The notes beneath the pieces were generated by a model that had not been told where the DNA came from, did no database searches, and worked only from the letters and a program-made list of their open reading frames with translations. This document shows positions 57,501 through 64,000 of a stretch of DNA of 64,000 bases, piece after piece; the stretch's first letter is position 1, and every line of letters begins with the position of its first letter. Both the position numbers and the translations under genes were made by a program. Source of the DNA: DASUPK01 sp963736685 (GTDB lineage: Bacteria > Actinomycetota > Thermoleophilia > Solirubrobacterales > 70-9); NCBI GenBank assembly GCA_963736685.1, contig CAVTPZ010000003.1, positions 70,353 through 134,352 of the forward strand. Reading direction: 5' to 3'.

Positions 57501-58022
57501 CTACCTGAAGACCAGGGCCCTTATCGGCGGCGCGGTGCCGTAGTTCTGCAGCACAGCGGTCTCGTTGCAGATGTCGTAGGTGACCGTGTCAGCGGTCACA
57601 TGCGCCACGAGGGTCACCTGGTACGTCGGCCAGCCGTTCGGCGCAGTCAAGACGACGTGATCGCCCGCCTTCGCACCCGTGACCGCCGCCCCCTTTGCGA
57701 CGCAGGAATTAGCAGTCAGGGCCCCAGGGCCCTCGATGTCGGCCGTGCCCACGATCGTGGTGCCGCTGAGCGAATCTGCGTTGTCGGCGCGCTTCGCGCT
57801 GTCCGCGGTTCCGGCCGTGTTGGCGTGCTTGACCGAGAGGCCTGGCGCGAGTGCGTTGACCTGGTTCTTCGAGATGTTCTTGACCTGCTTCTTTTCCTTC
57901 TTGTTGAGAATGCTCTTGATCGCGATTGGCGCGGCCATCGCAGTTCCAGCCAACGCCACGACCAGAGCCGCCAATGCGACGACCATCGCCGGCGACGGTC
58001 GACGTCCTTTCGAACTCGTCAT
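57501..58022 (-). CDS. Small secreted protein, shared-leader family (3 of 3)
   Basis: 173 residues. Signal-like segment SPAMVVALAALVVALAGTA, Lys-rich strip (SILNKKEKKQVKNISKNQ), then ALAPGLSVKHANTAGTADSA with regular Ala/Asn spacing, as in a stalk or fibre, and a C-terminal domain of about 95 residues with two Cys (NSCVAKG, DICNETA) and beta strands. Very similar in layout to the protein at 42789 (SV.NA..A. motif, two Cys in a beta domain). AAGGGG 8 nt before ATG 58022 is the ribosome-binding site. The 118-nt gap upstream (58023-58140) shows nothing else certain. Probably exported; function unknown. Confidence 0.65.
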   Translation of the reverse strand: MTSSKGRRPSPAMVVALAALVVALAGTAMAAPIAIKSILNKKEKKQVKNISKNQVNALAPGLSVKHANTAGTADSAKRADNADSLSGTTIVGTADIEGPGALTANSCVAKGAAVTGAKAGDHVVLTAPNGWPTYQVTLVAHVTADTVTYDICNETAVLQNYGTAPPIRALVFR

Positions 58023-58140
58023 CGAAACACCCCTTATTCGCTTTGTTTGTCCATCGGCCCGGAAATACGCGTCCGGTCTCCCTTGAGATTGGCCGAGGTG
58101 CGAGGACCCTATCCGTCCCGGTGACCGACCGACCGTGAAC

Positions 58141-58854
58141 TCAGGCGTATCCCATCCGCTCGAGGATCGGTATCTCCCGGATCTGCGGTGGCTGCAGGTG
58201 GTCCCAGAGAATGCCGCGGGGGCGCGGGTACTGCCGCTCGAGCTCGATCACGGCGCGTGGGGTGGCCACGAGGTCAACCGGAAGGTCATGCGTGGTCATC
58301 GGCAGGTGCTCGCGCAGGATCTGCGTGGGGTGGACGGTGGTCGCGACGGTGGTGTGCTCGTCGATCTTCCCGGCGTGGATCAGCAGGCCGTACTCGAGGT
58401 CCGAGAAGCCGCCCCCCTTCCCGACCCTCGCGCCGCTCAGGTTGACGGCCACGGATCCGCAGAGGACGAAGTCGATGTCCGGCAGATCCTCGTCGGCAAT
58501 CACGCGGCCGTGCTTCATCGCTCCCTTGATGGTCGCCGCCTCGCGGACCTGCTTGGCCGAGAACTTCCGGGGGTCGAGCAGGCGGAAAGGGTGCGCATCA
58601 CGGAGGCGGGGGACCGCCATGATCAGAGTCTTGCCCTCCTCCAGGGCGGCGCGCCGCGCATGCGTCTGAGGCGAATCGGGGTTGACCTTGATGACCTGCG
58701 CGCGCTTCCAGAGGCGATGCCCGGCGAGCTTCTCGGCGGCCAGCTTGGCGCCGGCGAAGTTGGGGATCCTGCCCTCCGCGCCCGGGAAGCGAGAGACGCC
58801 CTCGCGGTCCATCGCCTTCCAGACGTCCCGCCGGACCTGGTCCTTGGTCCGCAT
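58141..58854 (-). CDS. 5-formyltetrahydrofolate cyclo-ligase family protein
   Basis: 237-residue member of the MTHFS family, which salvages 5-formyl-THF. The ATP/folate-binding loop GARVGKGGGFSDLEYGLL is intact; KVNPDSPQTHARRAALEEGKTLIMAVPRL and TVHPTQILREHLPMTTHDLPVDLVATP complete the pattern. This is closer to the longer archaeal/eukaryotic MTHFSD-like branch than to bacterial YgfA, by length and motif wording. It is divergent from the L,D-transpeptidase gene with a 132-nt gap (58855-58986) that holds no clear element besides the AAGGAG site of that gene. Confidence 0.82.
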   Translation of the reverse strand: MRTKDQVRRDVWKAMDREGVSRFPGAEGRIPNFAGAKLAAEKLAGHRLWKRAQVIKVNPDSPQTHARRAALEEGKTLIMAVPRLRDAHPFRLLDPRKFSAKQVREAATIKGAMKHGRVIADEDLPDIDFVLCGSVAVNLSGARVGKGGGFSDLEYGLLIHAGKIDEHTTVATTVHPTQILREHLPMTTHDLPVDLVATPRAVIELERQYPRPRGILWDHLQPPQIREIPILERMGYA

Positions 58855-58986
58855 CAGGCGAGGATCGCGTCCGGTGACATGGCGACGCGGATCCTAAGGG
58901 CAGCGCGGCTGCTCTACCTTGCGGCGAGGCTCCGGCGGCTCGCCGCAACGACCGTTGCGAAACGTGCCCGGACAAGGAGCCGGGTG

Positions 58987-60093
58987 ATGCGAATCGTAAG
59001 ATTCGAAGGCAGGGGAAAGCTGATCCGAAGCGGAGAGATGCGCGCAAGATTGAAAATGCACCAGAAGGTCATGATCGCCCTCGTGGCCCTGCTCACGATG
59101 GGCCTGCTGCTCGCGGTTGGGGTCTGGGCCTACGATGACGCCCAGAAGGACCAGATCGCTCCCGGGGTCAAGATCGGCGGGGTGGACATCGGCGGCCGCG
59201 ATGCCGACTCGGCGCGGAAGCTGATCGAGAAGAAGGTCGTCGCTCCCCTGAGGCAGCCTGTCGTCGTGAGCTTCGACGGCAAGGACTACACGCTCAGCCC
59301 GAAGCGGCTGCACGAGCACGCCGACGTCGACGGCATGGTGCAGGAGGCGATCGATCGCAGCCGACAGGGCAACATCCTCGATCGCGTCTCGCGATATGCG
59401 ACGGGGGGAGACGTGAACGTCGAGCTCGAGCCGCGGATCGGCTACGACAAGTCGGCGGTCAAGGACTTCGTCCACCAGCTGGCCGGCAGGATCGACCAGG
59501 ACGCCGTCAACGCGACCGTGGTGCCGAGCGGTGGCAGGCTGCGCCAGGAGGCCGGCCAGCCCGGACGCGCGGTTAACGAGCGCGAGATGACGACGGCGAT
59601 CAATCACGCCGCCCGCTCACCGGGCCGGGACGCGACGATTCCGGCGGTGGTCCAGGAGACGAAGCCCGAGATCAACAGGAAGGACCTCGCTCGGGCCTAC
59701 CCGCGCTACATCTACATCGACCGCTCGACCTTCACGCTTCGCTTCTACCACCACCTGAAGCTCGAGAAGAGCTACACGGTCGCCGTCGGCCAGCAGGGCC
59801 TCGAGACGCCCGCCGGGCTCTACCACGCTCAGGACAAGCAGGTCGATCCCTCCTGGCACGTCCCCAACTCCGCCTGGGCCGGCAGCCTCGCCGGTCAGGT
59901 GATCCCACCGGGCCCGGGCGACCCTCTGAAGGCACGCTGGATCGGGATCTTCGACGGGGCCGGCATCCACGGCACCGATGAGGTCTCGTCCCTCGGCCAC
60001 GCCTTCTCGCACGGTTGTGTGCGCATGGCGATCCCCGACGTGATCGATCTCTACGACCGCGTGCAGGTCGGGGATCCCATCTACATCCAATAG
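58987..60093 (+). CDS. L,D-transpeptidase with PG-binding-4-like domain
   Basis: 368 residues. A signal anchor (VMIALVALLTMGLLLAVGVW) is followed by an outside region of about 130 residues like VanW/PG_binding_4 domains (GVKIGGVDIGGRDADSARKLIEKKV), then a YkuD domain with YIYIDRSTFTLRFYHHLKLEKSY and active site GHAFSHGCVRMAIPD. It makes 3-3 peptidoglycan crosslinks or similar bonds at the cell surface. ATG 58987 is selected because AAGGAG lies 7 nt upstream; three other Met codons follow within 25 residues. Second L,D-transpeptidase of the window, with a different stalk than that at 40768. Confidence 0.86.
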   Translation: MRIVRFEGRGKLIRSGEMRARLKMHQKVMIALVALLTMGLLLAVGVWAYDDAQKDQIAPGVKIGGVDIGGRDADSARKLIEKKVVAPLRQPVVVSFDGKDYTLSPKRLHEHADVDGMVQEAIDRSRQGNILDRVSRYATGGDVNVELEPRIGYDKSAVKDFVHQLAGRIDQDAVNATVVPSGGRLRQEAGQPGRAVNEREMTTAINHAARSPGRDATIPAVVQETKPEINRKDLARAYPRYIYIDRSTFTLRFYHHLKLEKSYTVAVGQQGLETPAGLYHAQDKQVDPSWHVPNSAWAGSLAGQVIPPGPGDPLKARWIGIFDGAGIHGTDEVSSLGHAFSHGCVRMAIPDVIDLYDRVQVGDPIYIQ

Positions 60094-60135
60094 GCGCGGC
60101 GATAACGCAGGGGCCAGGCGCCGCGCGGCGAAGTT

Positions 60136-61062
60136 ATGTACATGGGTGCCCCCGCCCCGGAAATCATGCTGAGCGAAGCCTGGAGGGAGGCGCTGGCGCT
60201 GTTCGACCGCGACCTCTCGGCCCGTTCCGCCGCCGAGGCGACCAGGAGGGCCTACTCGAACGACGTCGGGCAGCTGGCGGCCTGGGCGGACTCGCTGGAT
60301 CGCGACCCGGCCTCGCTTGGCCACCGAGACCTGCGGCGCTTCGCGGCTGTGCTGTCGGAGCGGGGCATCTCGAAGGCCGGGGTGGCCCGCAAGCTCGCAG
60401 CTATCCGCGCTTTCTACGGGGCTCTGGTCCGCTCCGGAAAGGCCACGTCGAATCCGGCCGACCTCGTCGCGACGCCCAAGCAGGACCGCAAGCTCCCTCG
60501 CGTTCTCAGCCGAGAGGAGATGCAGACTCTCCTTGATGGCATTCCGGCTCGGACACCTCTCGAGATGCGCGACCGAGCGATGCTGGAGCTCGCCTACTCA
60601 TGCGGCCTGCGCGCCGAGGAGGTCGTCAACCTCAACACCGATTCGCCCGACTTCGACGGCGAGCGGCTGCGCATCGAGGGCAAGGGCGGCAAGACCCGCC
60701 TGGTCCCGATGGGCGAGCCCGCTCAGGCCGCGCTCAGGTGCTACCTCGAGCGCGGGCGCCACGCCCTCCTCCGTGCGGACGATGAGAACGCGCTCCTGGT
60801 CTCGAAGAGCGGGCGCCGGCTGCATCCCTCGGATGTCCGCCGCCGGCTGGAGCGCTGGGTCCGCGAGGCAGCCATCGCCGGTGGCGTCTCGCCGCATGCC
60901 CTCCGTCATTCCTTCGCAACGCATCTGCTGGAGGGAGGCGCGGATCTGCGGAGCATCCAGGAGCTCCTCGGACACGCCAGCCTGTCGACGACGCAGGTTT
61001 ACACCCAAGTGGAACCGTCGTGGCTGCAAAGCCAGTACGCTCGAAGCCATCCTCGTGCGTGA
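60136..61062 (+). CDS. xerD: Tyrosine recombinase XerD/XerC
   Basis: 308-residue tyrosine recombinase for chromosome dimer resolution. The SAM-like N-terminal domain covers 15-110; the catalytic set is Arg in CGLRAEEVVNL, Lys in EGKGGKTR, HxxR in SPHALRHSFATHLLEGG, His in LGHASLSTTQVYT and the final Tyr (VYTQV). All are present, so it should be active. XerC and XerD cannot be told apart with certainty from sequence alone. It has a 42-nt gap to the transpeptidase and is followed by a WhiG-type sigma gene, a common actinobacterial pair. Confidence 0.9.
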   Translation: MYMGAPAPEIMLSEAWREALALFDRDLSARSAAEATRRAYSNDVGQLAAWADSLDRDPASLGHRDLRRFAAVLSERGISKAGVARKLAAIRAFYGALVRSGKATSNPADLVATPKQDRKLPRVLSREEMQTLLDGIPARTPLEMRDRAMLELAYSCGLRAEEVVNLNTDSPDFDGERLRIEGKGGKTRLVPMGEPAQAALRCYLERGRHALLRADDENALLVSKSGRRLHPSDVRRRLERWVREAAIAGGVSPHALRHSFATHLLEGGADLRSIQELLGHASLSTTQVYTQVEPSWLQSQYARSHPRA

Positions 61063-61092
61063 CAGAAAGCGCCGAGTGCAGGTGAAAGGCTT

Positions 61093-61869
61093 ATGGAAGC
61101 CGATGTAAAGGCGTTCGAGCTCCGGGAGCTCTGGCGCAGGTACAAGGAGGGGGGTGACGCAGGCGCACGGGAACGGCTCGTGGTCGCCTACTCGCCGCTG
61201 GTCAAGTTCGTCGCCGGGCGCACGGGCGCGAGGCTGCCGTCTCATGTCGACCAGGCCGACCTGATCTCCTACGGGATGATCGGCCTGATCGAGGCCATGG
61301 AGCGCTTCGAGCCGCGCCGCCAGATCCGCTTCGAGACCTTCGCCATGCAGCGAATCCGAGGCGCGATCATCGACGAGCTGCGCTCACTCGACTGGGTGCC
61401 GCGCTCGGTTCGCTCCCGAGCCCGCGAGATCGAGGTGGCCAACTCGAAGCTCGAGCACGAGCTGGGCCGCGCCCCGACCGACGCCGAGCTCGCTGAGCGG
61501 CTGGGCATGAAGGAGGAGGAGCTCCAGGAGGCCCTGCTGCAGATCTCCAACTCGTCGATCCTCGCCCTCGAGGAGCTCTGGATGACGCCGGACGCTTCGG
61601 GGGACAAGGTGTCCCTCCTCGACACGATCGAGGACGAGTCCGCGCCCGATCCGCAGGCGGCGCTCGACACGAGCGAGGTCAAGGACCGGCTCGGCGAGGC
61701 GATCCAGGACCTGCCGGAGCGCGAAACGCTGGTCGTTGCGCTCTATTACTTCGAGAACCTGACCCTGCGGGAGATCGGCGAGGTCCTCGGCGTCACCGAG
61801 TCCCGCGTCTCACAGCTCCACTCGAAGGCGGTTCTGCGCCTGCGCTCACGGCTCAAATCCACAGGTTGA
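61093..61869 (+). CDS. whiG: RNA polymerase sigma factor, WhiG/FliA type
   Basis: 258-residue group 3 sigma factor. Region 2 is LVVAYSPLVKFVAGRTGARLP to RIRGAIIDELRSLDWVPRSVR, region 3 includes LGRAPTDAELAERLGM, and region 4 has LPERETLVVALYYFENLTLREIGEVLGVTESRVSQLHSKAV. In Streptomyces WhiG triggers sporulation; in flagellated species FliA drives motility genes. No flagellar gene is visible here, so a WhiG-like developmental or envelope role is an inference. The ATG has GAAAGG 5-6 nt upstream. No anti-sigma gene is adjacent. Confidence 0.88.
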   Translation: MEADVKAFELRELWRRYKEGGDAGARERLVVAYSPLVKFVAGRTGARLPSHVDQADLISYGMIGLIEAMERFEPRRQIRFETFAMQRIRGAIIDELRSLDWVPRSVRSRAREIEVANSKLEHELGRAPTDAELAERLGMKEEELQEALLQISNSSILALEELWMTPDASGDKVSLLDTIEDESAPDPQAALDTSEVKDRLGEAIQDLPERETLVVALYYFENLTLREIGEVLGVTESRVSQLHSKAVLRLRSRLKSTG

Positions 61870-61888
61870 ACCCGGCCTGACCTTCACA

Positions 61889-61894
61889 TAGGGT
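61889..61894 (+). promoter_or_regulatory. Candidate -10 box (TAGGGT) of the EF-G-like gene
   Basis: TAGGGT ends 8 nt before ATG 61903, the leaderless spacing, and favours that start over GTG 61897. Confidence 0.45.
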
Positions 61895-61902
61895 CCGTGG
61901 CC

Positions 61903-63990
61903 ATGGCTCACAAGGCCGCCGACCGGATTCGCAACGTCGCGCTGATCGGCCACCGCGGCTCCGGGAAGACGTCGCTCCACGAGGCCCTGCTGTTCGAGGC
62001 CGGAGTCATCAACCGCCTCGGACGGGCCGACGACGGAAGCACGACCTCCGATTACGAGCCGGACGAGCAGGAGCGCCAGATGTCGATCGGCGCCACGGTC
62101 TCCTCGTTCGAGCACGACGGTCGCAAGATCAACCTGATCGACACCCCGGGCGACCCCAGCTTCGTCGCCGACACGGTCGCCTCGCTGCGCGTCGCCGACG
62201 CAGCGGTCGTCGTGGTCAACGCCGTGATGGGTGTGGAGGTCCACACCGACCGCCTCTGGAACCGCGCGGACGCCGAGGGCCTGGCACGCCTCGTCTTCGT
62301 CAACATGCTCGACCGCGAGCGCGCCGACTTCTTCCGCGCGCTCGAGTCGCTGCAGAGCGCGTTCGGCAACCACGTCGTCGCCACGGAGATCCCGATGGGC
62401 TCAGAGCACGAGATCCGTGGTGTCATCGATCTGATCGACATGAAGGCGTTCGTCGCACAGGGTGAGGGCAGGGGCGCGCCGGCCCCGCAGGACATCCCCG
62501 AGGAGCTCCAAGCCCAGGCCCAGGAGTACCGGGAGAAGCTGATGGACGAGGTCGCGGAGAACTCCGATGAGCTGATGGAGCGATACCTCGAGGGCGAAGA
62601 GATCGACCATGACGAGATCGTCACCGTGCTGAAGCGCGGTGTCACGGACGGCAAGATCTTTCCGGTCACCTGCGGCGTCGCCACCAAGAACCTCGGCACG
62701 ACGCGCCTGCTCGAGGCCCTGGTCGAGGACCTGCCGTCCCCGGCGATGCGCGGCCCGGTGACCGCGCTGGATGAAGAGGGTGAGGAGATCGAGATCGCCC
62801 CCGACGAGGACGGCGAGCTGGTCGCCTACGTCTTCAAGACGCTCGCGGATCCCTACGCCGGCCGCCTCAACCTGTTCCGCGTCTATTCGGGCGTGGTGAA
62901 GGGCGACTCCCAGGTCAACAACGTGACGCGGCGCGCGAAGGAGAGGATCGGTCAGATCCTGATCGCGCGGGGGAAGGAGCACGAGCAGACCGACGAGCTC
63001 GGGGCTGGTGACATCGGCGCCGTCGCCAAGCTGAAGGAGACCCGCGCCGGAGACGTGCTTGCCGAGGGGGACACGAAGATCTCCTTCCCGGCGCTCGATC
63101 TGCCCGCGCCGGTGATGGCCTTCGCGTTCGAGGCGAAGACCAAGGGCGACGAGGACAAGGCTGCGAGCGCCATCCGGCGCCTCGAGGAGGAGGATCCGAC
63201 GCTCGACGTCCACCGCGACCAGCAGACGGGCGAGCAGATCATCGCCGGGCTCACCCAGGTCCACGTCGAGGTGATCGTGGACCGGATGAAGAGCCGCTTC
63301 GGCGCCGAGATCGAGCTGCACCCGCCGCGCGTCCCATACCTGGAGGCGATCCGCAAGCCGGCGAAGGCCCACGGCCGCTACAAGAAGCAAACCGGCGGAC
63401 GCGGCCAGTTCGGCGACTGCCACATCGAGATCGCGCCCGCGGAGGCCGGTAGCGGCTTCGAGTTCATCGACGAGATCAAGGGCGGCGCGATTCCGAAGGG
63501 CTTCATCCCCGCCGTCGAGAAGGGGATCGCCGAGGCGATGCACCACGGCGTCCTAGCCGGCTACCCGGTCAAGGACCTATCCGTTCGCCTCTACGACGGC
63601 CAGTACCACCGGGTCGACTCGTCGGAGAACGCCTTCAAGGTCGCCGGCTCGATGGCCTTCAAGGATGCGATGGAGCAGGCCGACCCGGTCCTGCTCGAGC
63701 CGATCATGCTGCTGACGGTCAGCGTTCCCGAGGACGTCGTCGGGGATGTGGTGGGCGACCTCAACTCGCGGCGGGGCCACCCGCTGGGGATGGAAGCGAA
63801 GGGGTCGGTCACCGAGATCAAGGCCGAGGTTCCGATGGCGGAGGTTCTCGACTACGCGCGAGACCTGCGCCAGATCACCGGTGGACGTGGCGATTACACG
63901 ATGGAGTTCACCCGCCACGAGGAGATCCCCTCGCATATGGCCCAGAAGGTGATCGCCGAGGCCGGGTCGGAGGAGGAAGTCCGGGCCTAG
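61903..63990 (+). CDS. Elongation factor G-like GTPase (EF-G2 type)
   Basis: 695-residue translational GTPase of the EF-G-like (FusA2) group found in actinobacteria beside a normal EF-G. The G1 loop is GHRGSGKTS instead of the usual GHIDAGKTT, DTPGDPSF replaces DTPGHVDF, and NMLD replaces NKMD in G4, so nucleotide handling may differ. Domains II-V follow in order, with GGRGQFGDCHIEIAP in domain IV and VGDVVGDLNSRRGHPLGM in domain V. Its role is not established; the main EF-G gene is not in this window. ATG 61903 chosen from the -10 box. Confidence 0.87.
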   Translation: MAHKAADRIRNVALIGHRGSGKTSLHEALLFEAGVINRLGRADDGSTTSDYEPDEQERQMSIGATVSSFEHDGRKINLIDTPGDPSFVADTVASLRVADAAVVVVNAVMGVEVHTDRLWNRADAEGLARLVFVNMLDRERADFFRALESLQSAFGNHVVATEIPMGSEHEIRGVIDLIDMKAFVAQGEGRGAPAPQDIPEELQAQAQEYREKLMDEVAENSDELMERYLEGEEIDHDEIVTVLKRGVTDGKIFPVTCGVATKNLGTTRLLEALVEDLPSPAMRGPVTALDEEGEEIEIAPDEDGELVAYVFKTLADPYAGRLNLFRVYSGVVKGDSQVNNVTRRAKERIGQILIARGKEHEQTDELGAGDIGAVAKLKETRAGDVLAEGDTKISFPALDLPAPVMAFAFEAKTKGDEDKAASAIRRLEEEDPTLDVHRDQQTGEQIIAGLTQVHVEVIVDRMKSRFGAEIELHPPRVPYLEAIRKPAKAHGRYKKQTGGRGQFGDCHIEIAPAEAGSGFEFIDEIKGGAIPKGFIPAVEKGIAEAMHHGVLAGYPVKDLSVRLYDGQYHRVDSSENAFKVAGSMAFKDAMEQADPVLLEPIMLLTVSVPEDVVGDVVGDLNSRRGHPLGMEAKGSVTEIKAEVPMAEVLDYARDLRQITGGRGDYTMEFTRHEEIPSHMAQKVIAEAGSEEEVRA

Positions 63991-64000
63991 CTGCGCAACC

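Noticed and set aside
1..64000. CRISPR arrays, insertion sequences, integrated phage or defence islands
   Set aside because: No regularly spaced direct repeats, transposase, integrase other than XerD, or phage structural gene was found.

Overview
The window is a gene-dense, high-GC stretch of a bacterial chromosome with mostly short intergenic gaps and no rRNA, tRNA, CRISPR array, insertion sequence or prophage that I can see. Several things point to a deep-branching actinobacterium, most likely Thermoleophilia/Solirubrobacterales (an inference from gene content, not a database result): a SepIVA-like coiled-coil protein, a WhiG-type sigma factor, an EF-G2-like GTPase, DUF3352, and a family of small secreted proteins with a shared N terminus. 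Many transcription units have a TANNNT -10 box 6-10 nt before the start codon, which suggests widespread leaderless mRNA.

Layout. 1-6000: aroA (3' end), a convergent cupin gene, cmk, der, a DUF3352 membrane protein and metK. 6100-10580: an SDR oxidoreductase, a PH-domain membrane protein divergent from priA, and a frameshifted AbiEi/DUF559-type gene. 10640-14250: def-fmt, a zinc-ribbon protein, rpe and a TrkA-type ion channel with an altered pore. 14300-16160: a small cupin and a Wzx-like flippase. 16180-19780: a riboflavin operon (ribD, ribE with a frameshift, ribBA, ribH). 19775-27500: a PAS-EAL protein, rpmB, fakA, a GST, DUF427, recG, rsmD, coaD. 27600-31690: sepIVA, an unrecognised protein with a phosphotransferase and DUF6285, an SDR and an enoyl-CoA hydratase. 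32330-40700: a methyltransferase, DUF177-rpmF-plsX-acpP-rnc-smc, a GST, ftsY. 40768-43370: L,D-transpeptidase, M23 endopeptidase and a secreted protein. 43576-51215: ffh-rpsP-khpA-trmD-rplS-lepB-rnhB, yraN, comM-dprA. 51239-58854: thiD and two small unknowns, ilvD, a PRC-barrel protein, a cNMP-glutaredoxin-TrxR fusion, an alpha/beta hydrolase, a secreted protein and MTHFS. 58987-63990: a second L,D-transpeptidase, xerD, whiG-like sigma and an EF-G-like protein.

How it fits together. Most genes are housekeeping: translation (def, fmt, L28, L32, S16, L19, TrmD, RsmD), secretion (Ffh, FtsY, LepB), chromosome maintenance (SMC, XerD, RecG, PriA, RNase HII, DprA, ComM), lipid precursors (PlsX, ACP, FakA), cofactors (riboflavin, SAM, CoA, folate, thiamine) and cell-wall remodelling (two L,D-transpeptidases, one M23 enzyme). 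No complete accessory or defence system is visible. The most unusual signals are an RNase III lacking two of its four catalytic acidic residues, several genes with no canonical start codon but good context for AUC/CUG initiation, the leaderless promoter pattern, a terminator-like hairpin just upstream of rplS, an inverted pair of intergenic repeats, and the modular secreted-protein family. Two single-base frameshifts and one gene with no usable start mean that sequencing or assembly error must be kept in mind.
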